A stretch of 64,000 nt of DNA from Mytilus californianus (GCF_021869535.1 NW_026262701.1:43899278-43963277), one strand, 5' to 3'; positions 22,848 through 35,874 are shown, counted from the stretch's first letter. The notes: generated from the sequence alone by a model not told the origin. Numbers and translations are program-made.

Positions 22848-23308
22848 GTAACACCACTAATTCGGCCCGGCCAGAAAGCACATACCAGAAAGTAGTACAT
22901 ATTTAACACAAAATAGTTCCTACGCATGAGTGTAACTTTCAAAATATGTAGAATATTTAGGTATTGTTGGTATGAAATGAAAGCTGAATGACTGGTGATC
23001 ATTGTAGAACACTTTTTGACTTATAAGTTTGAATATTAAAAAACTGCACCAAATTTTATAAAGAGGGTACTTTTTGCCTGTATGTCAGATCTGAAGTACC
23101 TGTTTTGGTACATCCGAAGTTCCGGGAACCAGTTCTTTCTTGTATGCCATTAAAGGTATGTTGATTTTTCCAGTACAAGACACCATAAAGTGTTGCTTTG
23201 ACATGCAATGATTGTCACTTTATTTGAACTTGAAACAAAAGAGCTGTGTCTGCTTGAAATTGAGGAATTTAACATAGAAAGCAATGGGGCCATGAATTAG
23301 TGGTGTAC
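22848..23308. mobile_element. MITE, TIR GTAACACCACTAATTC (second copy)
   Basis: Ends GTAACACCACTAATTC and GAATTAGTGGTGTAC. The body is collinear with 3477-3872 (shared AGAAAGTAGTACATATT, GTACCTGTTT). It lies between two copies of a 76-bp palindrome. Confidence 0.8.
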
Positions 23309-23317
23309 TTCCTTATA

Positions 23318-23394
23318 CATAATTTAAAAGCAGAGTAAGGGAGATAATTTCAATGATGTATTTGATTTATCTCCCTTACACTGCTTTATATATG
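23318..23394. mobile_element. 77-bp palindromic MITE (second copy)
   Basis: CATAATTTAAAAGCAGAGTA ... TACACTGCTTTATATATG with central AGGGAGATAA / TTATCTCCCT pairing; same family as 22741-22816. Confidence 0.75.
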
Positions 23395-23424
23395 TTTTGT
23401 ACTAAAGTATTTGTCCATTAACCA

Positions 23425-23822
23425 GGACAACCTTGTTTTTCCCCCTTTTTTGCCCCTAATTCCTAAACGGTTTGAGCCATAACCCCCCAAAGCAAATCCT
23501 AACCATCCCTTTGTGGTATGGTAACTTGTAGTATAATTTCAGAGAGATCCATACACCGTTCCAGTTATTGTCTGGAAACTAGAAAATGCTTATTTTTGGC
23601 CCCTTTTTGGCCCCTAATTCCTTAACTGTTGGTACCATATCCCCCAAAATCAATCCCCACCTTCCTTTTGTGGTATTGAACCTTATGGTAAAACTTCAAA
23701 GAGATCCATTCACTTAAACTAAAGTTAGAGTGCGAAAACCAATGTGTCTTCGGACGACGACGACGACAACGCCGACGTCATACCAATATACGACCGCAAA
23801 AATTTTTTGCGGTCGTATAAAA
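23425..23822 (+). mobile_element. HINE-like family A, 3' fragment with intact hairpin
   Basis: About 2.5 of the ~160-bp monomers (CCCCCAAARYMAATCC landmarks), then a GACGACGACGACGACAACGC tract and the best-preserved terminal hairpin of the family: TACGACCGCA, A/T loop, TGCGGTCGTA, then TAAAAA. Confidence 0.8.
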
Positions 23823-24647
23823 ATAATCTTCCCTTATTCTTCTAAAAAAAATGTACTTAATAAATTTAATATAAAAGTAACTTTTTTTACAACACCTGAA
23901 ATTCTCAAGATTTGGCATGTTTTGGGAGTGAAACATAACTCATACATTTTTTTTCTGGTTAGCTTACATATTTTTAAAAGAGTTCAACCTCTTATCTCAA
24001 GAACTAAATAAAGAAATCTTCTGTGCCCATATGTTTAGTTAGCTGTGCAAGGCAATCTAAAATTGTCACCTGAAGACAAACCTTAAGTGTCATTTTGCCA
24101 TACATGTATATAATATAAAATTGTACCTTTTGTACCAGAATATACCCAAGTAAACAGTTTCAACACAATTTGAGTGATTTTAAAATTGTTTCAGGCATGT
24201 TAATCATGTCTCAATATGACAATTTATCCCAAAATAAATAAAAAGTTTCAATATATTTTTATTTGTGACATATTGAAATGTTCAAATGTTACAATTTTTA
24301 ATGAATACACTTACAAAAAACTAATTTTAAGGGTAATCATGGTAATAAACTTGACAGGACAAATGTTTTGTCTGAATGAAAAAATGCAAATGTTTTTTTT
24401 TTTATCTACATGTATCAAAAGATTTACTTAACAGTTTGAGAATATGAGGATTTAATAATTTTTCATTGAAAATAAGAATTATCTTATTCAAATTCAGAGA
24501 AAAATTTCAAATTTTACAAATTTTATTTACCAAAATCCATATTTGAAGGTATATTTTGTAATCCTTAATCATGTTAATCAGACAAGGGTATAACTCTACA
24601 GGGTTATTACAGAAAAATAACATACATTTGTTATTGTGGATACATAT

Positions 24648-24808
24648 AGATTCTACCACTGCATCGAGTGTGATACGATATTTATCTACTCGAGACAGTT
24701 AAATTTTCAAATTTAAAACGCGAGGCTCGCCGAGCGTTTTAAATATTTAAAATTTAACTGTCGAGAGTGGATAAATATCATATTACACGAGATTTGGTGG
24801 TGGAATCT
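24648..24808. repeat. ~160-bp near-perfect palindrome
   Basis: Left arm GATATTTATCTACTCGAGAC then AGTTAAATTTTCAAATTTAA. The right arm is the reverse complement, ending GTGGATAAATATC. The tip is CGAGGCTCGCCGAGCG. The pairing extends outward to GATTCTACCAC / GTGGTGGAATC. CpG-containing in an AT-rich setting. Confidence 0.85.
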
Positions 24809-25029
24809 GTTTCTCTAATGATTTTCAAACAATACACAGGCAAATTTATTCATTCTTTTCGAATGATCTGCAAAAAGATGTGCTCTTCCTATGTGACGTC
24901 ATCAGGCATGGTCGCCTTTTTTCATGCCGTCACAATAGGAAATTCAGAGGAAAGCAAGAAAATTCGACGTCATAATCGGATTTTAACCAATGAAGAACTG
25001 AGATCAAACGAACCACACGTTGATTAAAT

Positions 25030-27600
25030 TTTGTTTATACAATTGGTGCAGAAAGGGATAAATTGACGAAGAATTAGAGAAATGTATGTATGTAACATGT
25101 TTCAAAGGGGTAATATACATTCTTTGTTTTATTAAAATGTATACAAGTTCTATTGAAATTATTGTAAACTAAACTACCAGTATAGAAAGATATAACAGTT
25201 CATAGTTTGACAATCATGCATAGTACATGAATACATGTATATATGCCTGTACAAAACTTAAGGGTGTTATTACAGCTTCTCTACATCACTTCAAAGCCTT
25301 TTCTCAGATATATATCATGCATAATCACAATGTACATGATGTATTTTAATTTATTGTAAGAAATAATGATCAGAGCATGTAATGAGGTTCGTGAAAGCTG
25401 TCAAGTAATTCCCAAGTGTTTCATATAAAAAAATCAGTTACATGCCTGTAATAACTAAGCCTTGTTATTACAGCTGAGTTTATCCTTTAAAAGCCTCGTC
25501 TCATTGATTTACCATGGTTGTTAAAAAATGTATTAATTTAATTGGAAAATTAGTTATCAAGGCTATGTATTAAGTTACTGCACAAAGTTTAAAGAATTTC
25601 CAAGTGCCCACTAAAATTTAAAATATTTATGATTTACTTTCACAAATAACAAACATATGTTACTACAGATTAAGAAAATTTTAGAAATAAAGAGTAGACA
25701 ACTTATGAAAGTACAGTACTACCTGTGACATTATCTTATTAATGGTGGCCATAAAAATATGGTCACCATGATGGCCCTAAATGTCCATCATTATACCTCC
25801 TGTTGCTTAATTAATACACAAGGTATTAATCAAAAACTAGTCATGGATAAAGGGAAATCATGACTGCATTGAAGTGTTAAAATTATATAACTCACAGGTA
25901 AAGTGTCTCAGGTAAAATATATGTGTTGTCATATTTAATAACTGTGATTATGACAAGAAAATTATAAAATAAAATGAAATAATAAAACTAGTTGAACATA
26001 TAGCTTCCTAACTTTTTTTTTGTAAAAATTTTCTCATGACTGTTTGTTTTGATGTTATACCTTTTAAATAATTCTATCAATTTAAGTTATTTTTTACACG
26101 TATTTTTTGGCAAGTGAATAATAAATGAATATCATCTTCTTATATAATGCAAACTTTCACAACGCCTGCCTTTTTCCATTGAAAAGGTGTTTCTCAAATT
26201 GATTTTCTAAAATCAATATTGTTTATACTTACTGCATTTAACATGGTTAAACAAATGTTTAAGATGATCTTTAGGACTTATTCTAAATAAAATTTAGGCA
26301 ATTCATTATTTCTCTATTGAATAAATACATGTATATTCCAAATAATCATTACAGAAAAATTTGATAATATTTTTGGATAAACGGATATTTTTGTTGTCAT
26401 ATAAACATATTACAATTTAATCAAGTTTCTGACAAAAAAAACAAAAACAATCATTAAAATGCAAAGAAATAACAATTTTATAAGAAATAAAAACACATGG
26501 AAAAAATTTATTAGGTTTTACCCTCAGTTCTAATCACTTCTTTTTTTTATAAAGGAGCCAATATTTCAAACATGTTCCATGTTATAGAGGTTTAGCATTT
26601 CTTTAACTTTTGTTCTTGGTTAAGATTTTATTCACAAGATTCAAGATTTTATTCATAAACTGGTCAGAGACATAATTATGAGAAATTAAACAATTTTCAA
26701 ATAGATTATCTCTAAGTTGTTATGTTAATCATGTTAATTTTACAAACAATTCTATCCTTTATAGGAATTTTTATCCACCATTTTCTATTTCTAAATTATG
26801 ACCACTAATTCTTTACTGAGTGAAGCATTTGAGATTACTGTTTTCATCATAAGTTTTTATTTTATCTTCAAAAATATTCCTATTTTTTTTTTTCTTAATA
26901 TTCATTTTTAATCAAGGGCTTTAAAGAATCTAATTCATTCAAGTCTCTGCAATTATTAACTTTATCTTAAAGGCCTGAGTTGAGTGAAATATTCTTTGCA
27001 AATGTATACCAAGAATATGTATCATGCATATGCCAGTCCTGCAGTTTCGACAATATAAAACACAAAACAAAAAGTGATTTAATTAATAGACCATAAAAAT
27101 GTTACAATCTATATAGAAGTGTACTTTATTTTTTCTGGAGACAAATTTTGCCAGTTAACTGACAAAATTAGCCAAACTGAAGATAACATATTTGATAAGT
27201 TTACAATTATTTCAAAAGGCAAGACAATTTTTTCTTTAAATAATTTCTTTTCATAAGATTTACTTTTATTCAGACCAATATAGATTTAGGAACATTTTTC
27301 ATTATGGTTAGCATATATCAAAATTTGATGATAACTAGGTAGCCATTTGGAAAATTTAAGTCTCTAGTGATTCTTCATGCACAACTCCAGTTTTGAGATT
27401 TGGAGAAATATAAAAGATAAACAAAAATAGTTTATTCCTATACCATATAATGATATTTTTAGTTTTCCTGAATAATAATCATGAAAATAGATTGTGCAAT
27501 TTTGTTAACAAAATTTATTGTAAAAGGATTGATATTCATGATATTGATAATTTTAATTAGTTAAGAAACAGGCTTGTTAAATTACTTGCTTCATGGTTCC
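25030..27600. other. Gene-free AT-rich stretch
   Basis: No ORF of note, no recognised exon and no clear tandem repeat. It is the interior of the 4.5-kb inverted-end block. Confidence 0.6.
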
Positions 27601-27609
27601 TTTAAACGG

Positions 27610-29022
27610 GTCTCACTAATTAGCGACAAGAACTTGAAGAAGTGTCAAGAAGCGACAAGAAGCATCAAGAAGCGACAAGAAGAATAAATTTAGCGACAAG
27701 AAGCGACAAGAAGACTATTTAGCGACAAGAAAACATAAAAAAAAATATTATTAAAATAAATATATTAAAAAAATATGCATTGAAATTTTTATATTAATAT
27801 ACGGGCAGTAATAAAGTGATTTTCATTTTTTTTTATTATATTGATAGATGAAGAAATTTGTGAAGAAGAAAGGGATTGCATAGTTTTTATTAGATAAAAT
27901 ATGTTTAAGATCATGTATGTTCTGTTTTCAGCAAAGTCAGAGGTATGAATAAATGAGTCATGATAACACTTAATGGTTTGCCTGTGGTCTGAACAATTTA
28001 TTTCTTTAAAAAAAGGTAGTCTGGCAGAATTAATTTTGATGACAGTTTGCATATATCATCAGCAATATTTTGTTTGTTTTAAGGATTTTTTTTATTATTT
28101 ATATGATACTTTACATGCTAAACATATTTTGAGTCACGTGACTGATGTTCAGAGTCAAGGTTATCAACAACAAAAAATATGGACTGATTTATCAGCTTCT
28201 ATCTCTGGTCTAACTTGCGATTTAGTTATTTTAGCATTACCATGCTTGTTAACTATTTTAATAGTATAGGTTCCTATGTATTCTGTTATTGCTTTATTCA
28301 TGGTTTCAAGAGATTGGCCAGGAATTTTTTAGAACCAACTGATTCTTTTCTTGTAAGAATTACTTCTTTTCATAGAAGCATAATGACGCTTAAGGATGAA
28401 CAAATCAGAATCAAAGGACGTGTGTCCCTTGTTGTATTGCTACAATAACATCCAATTAACACCTATAACTTTGTACACGCGTCAGACTATACAATTACAC
28501 GCGCCAGAATATACAATCATTGTAAATAGTGAACACCTGTTGAAACTCAACATTGTCTTTAATTACCTTTAATCTTCAATCAACTTTAAACTATGCATAC
28601 ACATGATAAATATCGTTTAATGAGTCAATACACAAAACAAAAAAATCACGTTTTAATAACATTTTCTTTTCTGGACATTGATTCACGAATAATGCATTTT
28701 GCATGCAGTCAGTTTATTATATTTTAGACTTGTGAAGAGAGTGTTAAAAAATTTATAAAATAAATATATAATTGTTCTAAAACACATGTACATGTAAAAA
28801 TTAATATCATAATATGACAGGGAAATTTCTATATCTATCAAATTGAATATAATAAAAAAAAATGAAAATCACTTTATTACTGCCCGTATATTAAAATAAA
28901 AATGTCAATATTTCTTTAATATATTTATTATATTAATATTTTTTTTAAAGTTTTCTTGTCGCTAAATAGTCTTCTTGTCGCTTCTTGTCGCTAAAATTCT
29001 TCTTGTCGCTAATTAGTGAGAC
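27610..29022. mobile_element. 1.4-kb element with ~230-bp TIRs carrying GCGACAAGAA repeats
   Basis: The left end GTCTCACTAATTAGCGACAA continues with tandem AGCGACAAGAAG units, AGACTATTTAGCGACAAGAA, then TACGGGCAGTAATAAAGTGA. The same blocks appear in reverse complement from 28845 to 29022. The interior has no recognised protein. Probably a non-autonomous DNA transposon. Confidence 0.85.
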
Positions 29023-29525
29023 TGCTTAAAACATAATACATGTATGACAAAATGTATGATATTTTCTCAAATAGTAATAACCCTATAGAGTTATATCCTT
29101 GAGTTGTCTCATGGGTTTTCATGCTTTTAAGAATGCATTGTGACGTCACAATTTCTGTTGAAAAAGCATGCATAGTAAAAATTCATATGACGTACGAAAA
29201 CATATGATCTGACCATACATACCCTTGACTGTTAATGTTATGGTAACTTTTCTAACTTAATTAATTCCCAACTTTGAAGATAATACTTTTTTGATCAGTA
29301 AAATTCTTTTTTAAAATTCACAACGTACAATAATATAATTACTTTCATGCTTACAAGTGTGATACAAAAAAATGAACAAAAAACATCCCCCCCCCCCCCT
29401 AATCTGACAAAGTTAAATGACTAGGACTTTAGATTCTACAGACTAATTTCATCTTGGGAATATCCTGGTTAGAATTATTTCTTTTGGAATATTATGAGTG
29501 TAGATAAAACAAAACTTAAAATTAT

Positions 29526-30006
29526 AAGGGGACGAAGTCCCCTATTACAGTAGAAAAATCAATAAAAAAAAAAAAAAAAAAAAAAAAAAATCGGGAAAAT
29601 TTCCCGAAATTTTCATTGTACTAATGAACTCAAAATCGTTAACTTTTTTTTTGTAACTTTTTTTAATTCCCGCATTTGCCCAGAAATCTACTTCCTTCTT
29701 CCGGTCTCGTTTGTCATGAGACTGAGTGAAATATATATTTATCAGTCCAGTAAAATATAAGAAGGAACACAATAACAATTTCATTTCTAATTATTCTTTG
29801 ATATGCAAAAACGTTACCTGATGATAGCGTTTCTTTGTTTACATTGAATATGACGTCATAACTAAAATAACGTCACAACTAAAATCCCTAACAACAGAAC
29901 CAAAATCGGAAACGTTACGGTATTTCCGTTTCTTTTTTAACAGATTTAGAACTTAAAATATGTTTGAATTAAAAAAAAAAATAATTTATATAGACTTCGT
30001 CCCCTT
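29526..30006. mobile_element. MITE with GGGGACGAAGT ends
   Basis: Left AAGGGGACGAAGTCCCC and right ACTTCGTCCCCTTT are inverted. The interior is AT-rich with a long A run (~29567-29590) and no coding signal. Confidence 0.65.
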
Positions 30007-30770
30007 TCACAGGTAATGCCTGCCTCATATTAGTATATAGTTTTTTCGTTTCGTTACCTTGTTACCTCGAGTCCTTGTCAGCTTTTATAACTGTATTCGT
30101 TAAGAGTGAAACAAAACCTAACTATGTCTGATGTATACATCCATCAACCCTCTTATAACAATGAGAAAGATTGAAATAGTGATGTAATATTCGAGTAATC
30201 TGTTGAAAACATGTGCAATAATTATTAACAAAAATACACCCGGATACTCTATTAAGATGATAATGTACCGCCATACACGGAACGAATATAATCTCTTTTC
30301 CGGAAATATAAAGATTAAAGATATTTTATTTTTTACTATATTGTTACATGACATTTATATATATAATACACCTACATATAAAAAAAAAGTATATAAATTT
30401 TGCTTCTCCGCGGTGAGATAGATAGAATAAGTATATATTGTTAGATATACTGTTCCCAGGAATAAGATAGATAGATATTGTAAAATCATGGTACCCAAAA
30501 TTTGAGTTATACAATCAAATGAATTATTACAAAATAAAGCACAGTAAAGGGTCAGTAAATGATTATAATTAATGATTAGTGTAATTAAAGTTCGGTTAAA
30601 TAAAAGCATGTCTACATATTTAAACAAAGTAATATATAAACAATGTCATTGACAAAACATTAGTCTTTTGAGACTTTTGGAAGCCACTGTGACCTGGAGA
30701 AAATAAGTTTCCAATAAACATACATAGGCCTATTGGAGACAACACCTGATAGATTTTTTATATTTCAAAC
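30007..30770. other. Gene-free stretch
   Basis: AT-rich. Only short, low-complexity ORFs; nothing recognised. Confidence 0.5.
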
Positions 30771-30779
30771 TACATTGAT

Positions 30780-31165
30780 ATTTTCTAGTCCGAGTTTCTT
30801 TCGTTCTTCAAAAGGGAGTGCAATAATTTAGATAAGTTTGAAGTAACAATCTTCAGATGGAATAATCCAAACAAATTTCATCTCATCAGATAACTTTGAA
30901 AAGTTTATGAATTTAGAATTTAAATTAGACAGATGTTGACTGAGGTCTTGTATCTTTCAGAATAGGACATTTTAAAAGAAAATGTAGTTAATCTTCAATT
31001 CCGTTCTTACATAGCTTACACTTTCTGTCTTCAGCTAAGTTTATACCAATATACTCCCCCCTCTTTCAAATTCAAGTCATGACAGCTAGTTCTTGTAAAT
31101 AATTGCCGGTCTTGTTTTGGATTTATTCCTAAATATGGTTCAAACGGCATAAACAAATTTTTTTA
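30780..31165 (-). pseudogene. Decayed LINE ORF2 C-terminus
   Basis: Minus-strand translation gives MPFEPYLGINPKQDRQLFTR, then after a frame break DRKCKLCKNGIED and HFLLKCPILKDTRPQ. The CKLC...IED.lHFLLkCP arrangement is the cysteine-rich tail of LINE reverse-transcriptase proteins. It has at least one frameshift and one in-frame stop (IED*LHF). No RT domain is seen, so it is a 5'-truncated copy. Confidence 0.6.
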
Positions 31166-31169
31166 ATTT

Positions 31170-34100
31170 TCTGTAAGTTCTTAATTTATTGCATGACTGT
31201 ATATTAGTACTCTTCCAGAATTGATTTATAAACTAGATGCGAGATGTGGCAAATTTCCTAAGACCTAGCTCGGACTATAGTTATACTAACTTGGTCTTAC
31301 TATACTTAGTATAACAGTCCAAGCTCTCACTTGTTTTGATCTGTAATTATTTTTATTTTATTTTATTATTTTCTATATTGGCAGGAAATTTATAAATATT
31401 TGATTGTTTAACTGCAAAAGATACTAATCAAAGGACGAAATAAGCTCTGGCAAACCTCGTACGGTCTTCCTGGTGCAGAGAAACAGTATATGAACTAAAG
31501 GTTACAAAAGTTCGACGTTTATTCACAGCAAATAACATAAACTGCATTAATAGGTTTTGAGAAAAGTGTAGGTTTCCCTACTACAATAGACACCAAAGGA
31601 GCAGGACGGTTCTCAAGGAACTCAGTCACGGACTGAGATACTAAATATAGTATATCACACAGTCCTCCGGGTGTCTGAAGCAGACAGAAAAGCCACACCT
31701 TAAATAATTTTAGTAATAAATTTACCAATAATTGACTTATCAGCTGTATCAGTTTATCCCTTGAGTAAGGATTTACAAAATTACGGCGACTTGAAATGAA
31801 ATCGGCCAAGTGACAACGAGTACAAGTTCTGTCAAGAAGGAGATTATATCCCGACACCTTCCGGACTCAATTCTTAAGTGGTGTGATGGATAAAATTCTG
31901 AGCTTTATTAAGCTTCTTCTCTGTTACAAATTCCCCATAATGGTAAGATATTTCTATTTTTCAAATTTTCATTTAAATCCAGGATTTACTATACAAATCC
32001 TAATGTAAAGGTAAAGTAAAGGATTCTTTATTTAAAGTCGGGTTTTCATATATACAATCAAACATAGAACATGAGCTCTTTGGGGCTCTTTAACCCAGGG
32101 GCGGGTCCAGGTGAGGGCGTAATGGGCGTACGCCCCCTAAAAAAAAACTATAAAATATACATGCTTCAAGTCAGGAACCGTTACATTAGTGCATTTCACA
32201 ATTATTTTATGTTTTTTAGCAAAAAAAAGGTAAAAAAAATTCCGCTCGGCGAAAGATTTTATTCTACGCCCCTCTTTCAAATATCCTAGAAACGCCCCTG
32301 CTTTAACCTATTGATATATATTATCAGGGTCTATTAACATAACCGAATCAATCTTTAAATAGCAACACAATTATTTACAGCACAAACAATCAATTCAAGC
32401 AGCACATACGAATAAATACAGAGCACATGCAAAATATAACGCAAAGCAGATTATGTATAAAACACACACATGCATTAATAATATAAAATATCAAATTCAT
32501 ACAGACAATTTAAGCACATGCAATGTAAAGAGCAGATAAGCATATTCACATAAAACACATACAAGTAATAAAACATAAGATATCAACACTAGACTCAAGC
32601 TGGCAGCCATCAACACATATCACACATGCATAAAAAAGCACTAGTAGAAACTCAAGCATACGAATGTAAGCAACTAAAGCACAGTTCAAGCATAAGCAAA
32701 ATAATACAGCTATTAGTTAAATTAAATACAGCAAACTATTATATATCAAATTTAAAACTAAAATAAATATAAAAAAGCTCAATCAGGATTAAAAAAAAAT
32801 AGTTCCTTGTTTAAATGTAACATAAGTTCTAACTAAGTTTACCATTTGAAAGCTTTATCCTTTCAGTGTGCCATAAATCTATACAATAAAGTTTTAAAAC
32901 GTTTTTCATATTATTTTTGAAGCTATCAAATTTTTGCAACGAAAATACTCTTTGATTGATGTCTGTGATTATTTAAAACACTGACTTCGTGTAAGCATAA
33001 CGAGATGTTTTTTTTTGTAATGTTACATAATCATCTTTGAGAAGAGAAAATCTGGAATCAATATTTTCCAAGCGATACAAATAACTTACCATAGATTTAA
33101 GTATCTGCAAACCTCGCCCTTTCTTAGTTAGTAAGCCTCATACAAAAAAGTTTATTTTCTTTCTGACATTGACCTAATATTGTATACTATATTTTTTTTC
33201 ATGAGATAAATATTATGAAGCAAAGATTTACAATTCGTTTAATTATACTGGTACTAATTGCCGGTTTGCAGTTCCAATGCCATGTGCAGTAACTCACGTT
33301 TGGAATAAATCATGTTTTAACTTCTTCCGTTGGAAAACAATGAGTTTCGCATCCTCCAAGCAATGTTCATCGTACACTCTCATATTCCAATAGTCTCAGA
33401 CCAAAAACATCATACACTCTCATATTCCAATAGTCTCAGACCAAAAAGCTGAACTACCAGAATTAAACATGAAGTCATTTTGAAGTTTGTTTTAGACATG
33501 GCAATATCTATTTGTAAATCATTATGTGTCAATCATAAAATTGGTTTCTCTGGAAGAGTGAAAGGTTTGCACATACAAAAAGTCCCCTGAAACTGAGCTA
33601 ATTATTATACAAATTCAATTTGTAACCGATCAACTAAATATGAACGCCGTAATTATGCTTAACGTTTGTACGATGTCCGTGTATTCTCTGTCATGCAATT
33701 GACCATGGTCCAAATGCCTCAACATCAAATGTTTATCGGTAAGACATTTGAATATACTTAATTTTACCCAAAAAATGTTTTTTTCCCTCTCTTGGATGGA
33801 AGCATTATCAATACCGATATTGTAAAAATATGCCATATTCTGATCCTTTGTTTCGACCGCAGCTCGTGAAAAGAGACCAATTAATGAATTATAACTGAAT
33901 AGAGATTCATCTGTTATTGACTTCTTTGTTTCATAATGTCTTGCAGTTTTAAAAATGCTTCATTGTTAAATGATAGCTGTTGTAAAATTCACCCTATAAC
34001 CTGCTATCGTACGGCACGGCAGATGCAATAGGCAACACACGTGAGATCAACATCTGTTGTACCCGATTGCAAAACCCATTATATTGCATAAGGACAATCT

Positions 34101-34900
34101 GAAACGCAGACAAAAGTCTGTTGTATACGATAGTCAAAACAATTGTTTTAACAGCATTCGGGAATACGTACGGTATATGCCGTACTGATAGCCGAATAAG
34201 CACTGCAGATGCACTTCACCATGTAGATCATATACGGAGACTTCATATTAAGCATATCATTCTCTGCTGATGACAAAAGCTGTTTCGGTCTTGGCAAGTA
34301 AACGCTGAATAACAGCCTTACCCAAAGAAAAAAATATCTGATTTGACTAAAATATTTTGTTTGATTAAGGATTTTGTTCATTTCGTATTTTAAGGAACAG
34401 TTTTAATATAAAGAAATTTTACCGCATGATGACCTAGAAAAAAGACACAGATGCGAATACAATGTCTGTATGAGGTCTGTATGCAAAAAGTACAAAATAA
34501 AGAGAGAAAAACAAAGAATAGAGAAAACTTTCAGATCTAATCATAATTTACTAGTTTAATAAACAACATCCCCGTAATTTTAGAATGTGATTAACTGTTT
34601 GCAATAAGATTTCTACAGTTACAGCCAAACTTCCAATCACAATCTATTTGTTTGATTTGAAAAGAATTTTGTTAAGGTTGTTAAATGAAGTTAACATTGT
34701 ATGAATTTGGTGCTATTCGAAACGCTTTATTGGATTTTACTTTACCAGGAACACTAAATATAAATCTATTGAATTCCAAGAATATATAAATACTTGAAAA
34801 TGTTATCTCAAGTATTTTTAATAATACTTAACACACAAAAAGGATAACAAAAATCATCAAAAATCTTGGACAGTACCAATAGCCCACACCAACCATCAAC
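31170..34900. other. Gene-free stretch
   Basis: No exon recognised. A 40-bp unit (TCTCATATTCCAATAGTCTC) is directly duplicated at ~33375-33455. ORFs at 31519-31857 and 33630-33836 (minus) show no family I know. An A-rich AAAGAATAGAGAAAA tract near 34505 is shared with 41270-41400. Confidence 0.5.
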
Positions 34901-34911
34901 ATCAAACTCAT

Positions 34912-35708
34912 CCGAATAATAAGGCGTGCGTACACATAAAGACATCCGACCCATCCGAACAATAGGGTGTGCGTACACATAAAGACATCCGACCAATCCT
35001 AACAATAGGGCGTGCGTACACATAAAGACATCCGTCCCATCCGAACAAAAGGGTGTGCATACACATAAAGATATCCGACCCATCCGAACAATAGGGCGTG
35101 CGTACACATAAAGACATCCAACCCATCCGAACAATAGGGTGTGCGTACACATAAAGACATCCGACCCATCCGAACAATAGGGCGTGCGTACACATAAAGT
35201 CAGCTGACCCATCCGAACAATAGGGTGTGCGTATACATAAAGACATCCGACCCATCCGAACAATAGGGCGTGCGTACACATAAAGACATCCGACCCATCC
35301 GAACAATAGGGTGTGTGTACACATTAAGACACCCGACCCATCCGAACAATAGGGCGTGCGTACACATAAAGACATCCGACCCATCCGAACAATAGGGTGT
35401 GCGTACACATAAAGACATCCTATTCATCCGAACAATAGGGCGTGCGTACACATAAAAACATCCGACCCATCCAAACAATAGGGTGTGCGTACACATAAAG
35501 ATATCCGACCTATCCGAACAATAGGGCGTGCGTACACATAAAGACATCCGAACAATAGGCTGTGCATACACATAAAGACATCCGACCCATCCGAACAATA
35601 GGGCGTGCGTACATATAAACACATTCGCCCCATCCGATCAATAGGGTGTGCGTACACATAAAGAAATCCGCCCCATCCGAACAATAGGGTGTGCGTACAA
35701 ATAAAGAC
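34912..35708. repeat. 43-bp satellite array, alternating monomers
   Basis: About 18 copies of a 43-bp unit (GYGTGCGTACACATAAAGAC then ATCCGACCCATCCGAACAATAG), with starts at 34923, 34966, 35009 and so on to 35525. One short unit near 35557 lacks about 11 bp. Monomers alternate GGGCGTG and GGGTGTG, i.e. an 86-bp dimer. Because 43 is not a multiple of 3, every frame stays open and yields cysteine-rich ORFs up to 166 codons on the minus strand. These are artefacts. Confidence 0.95.
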
Positions 35709-35874
35709 TCAAAACAATGAACCAACCACACATGATCCAATTAAATAGCCTGACTTGATACAGGCTCAAAAAGTAAGGTGGGGTAAACCAGTTTTGCAAG
35801 CACCCAATCCCACTCTTTGCCATTCTAGACCACATGTCTTAAAAGTTAAACACATCATTAAATACTTGCCTAAA

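Larger units (their letters stand above)
24580..29110. mobile_element. ~4.5-kb non-coding block with inverted ends
   Basis: The left end AAGGGTATAACTCTACAGGG and the right end (reverse strand AAGGATATAACTCTATAGGG) extend through GTTATTAC and ACATACATTTGT-like blocks, about 60 bp of imperfect TIR. No transposase is recognised inside, so it is probably a non-autonomous DNA element. It contains a palindrome (24648-24808) and a nested element (27610-29022). It could also be chance reuse of a repeat in inverted orientation. Confidence 0.5.

Noticed and set aside
24767-25027. 86-codon plus-strand ORF
   Set aside because: Starts inside the palindrome arm and has no recognised domain; likely repeat-derived.
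31519-31857. 112-codon minus-strand ORF
   Set aside because: No recognised domain, no splice or promoter evidence; possibly a remnant of an unknown element.
34808-35740. Several overlapping minus-strand ORFs of 76-166 codons (CVRTPYCSDG-type)
   Set aside because: Products of the 43-bp satellite read in all frames; no start context, splice signals or unique sequence.
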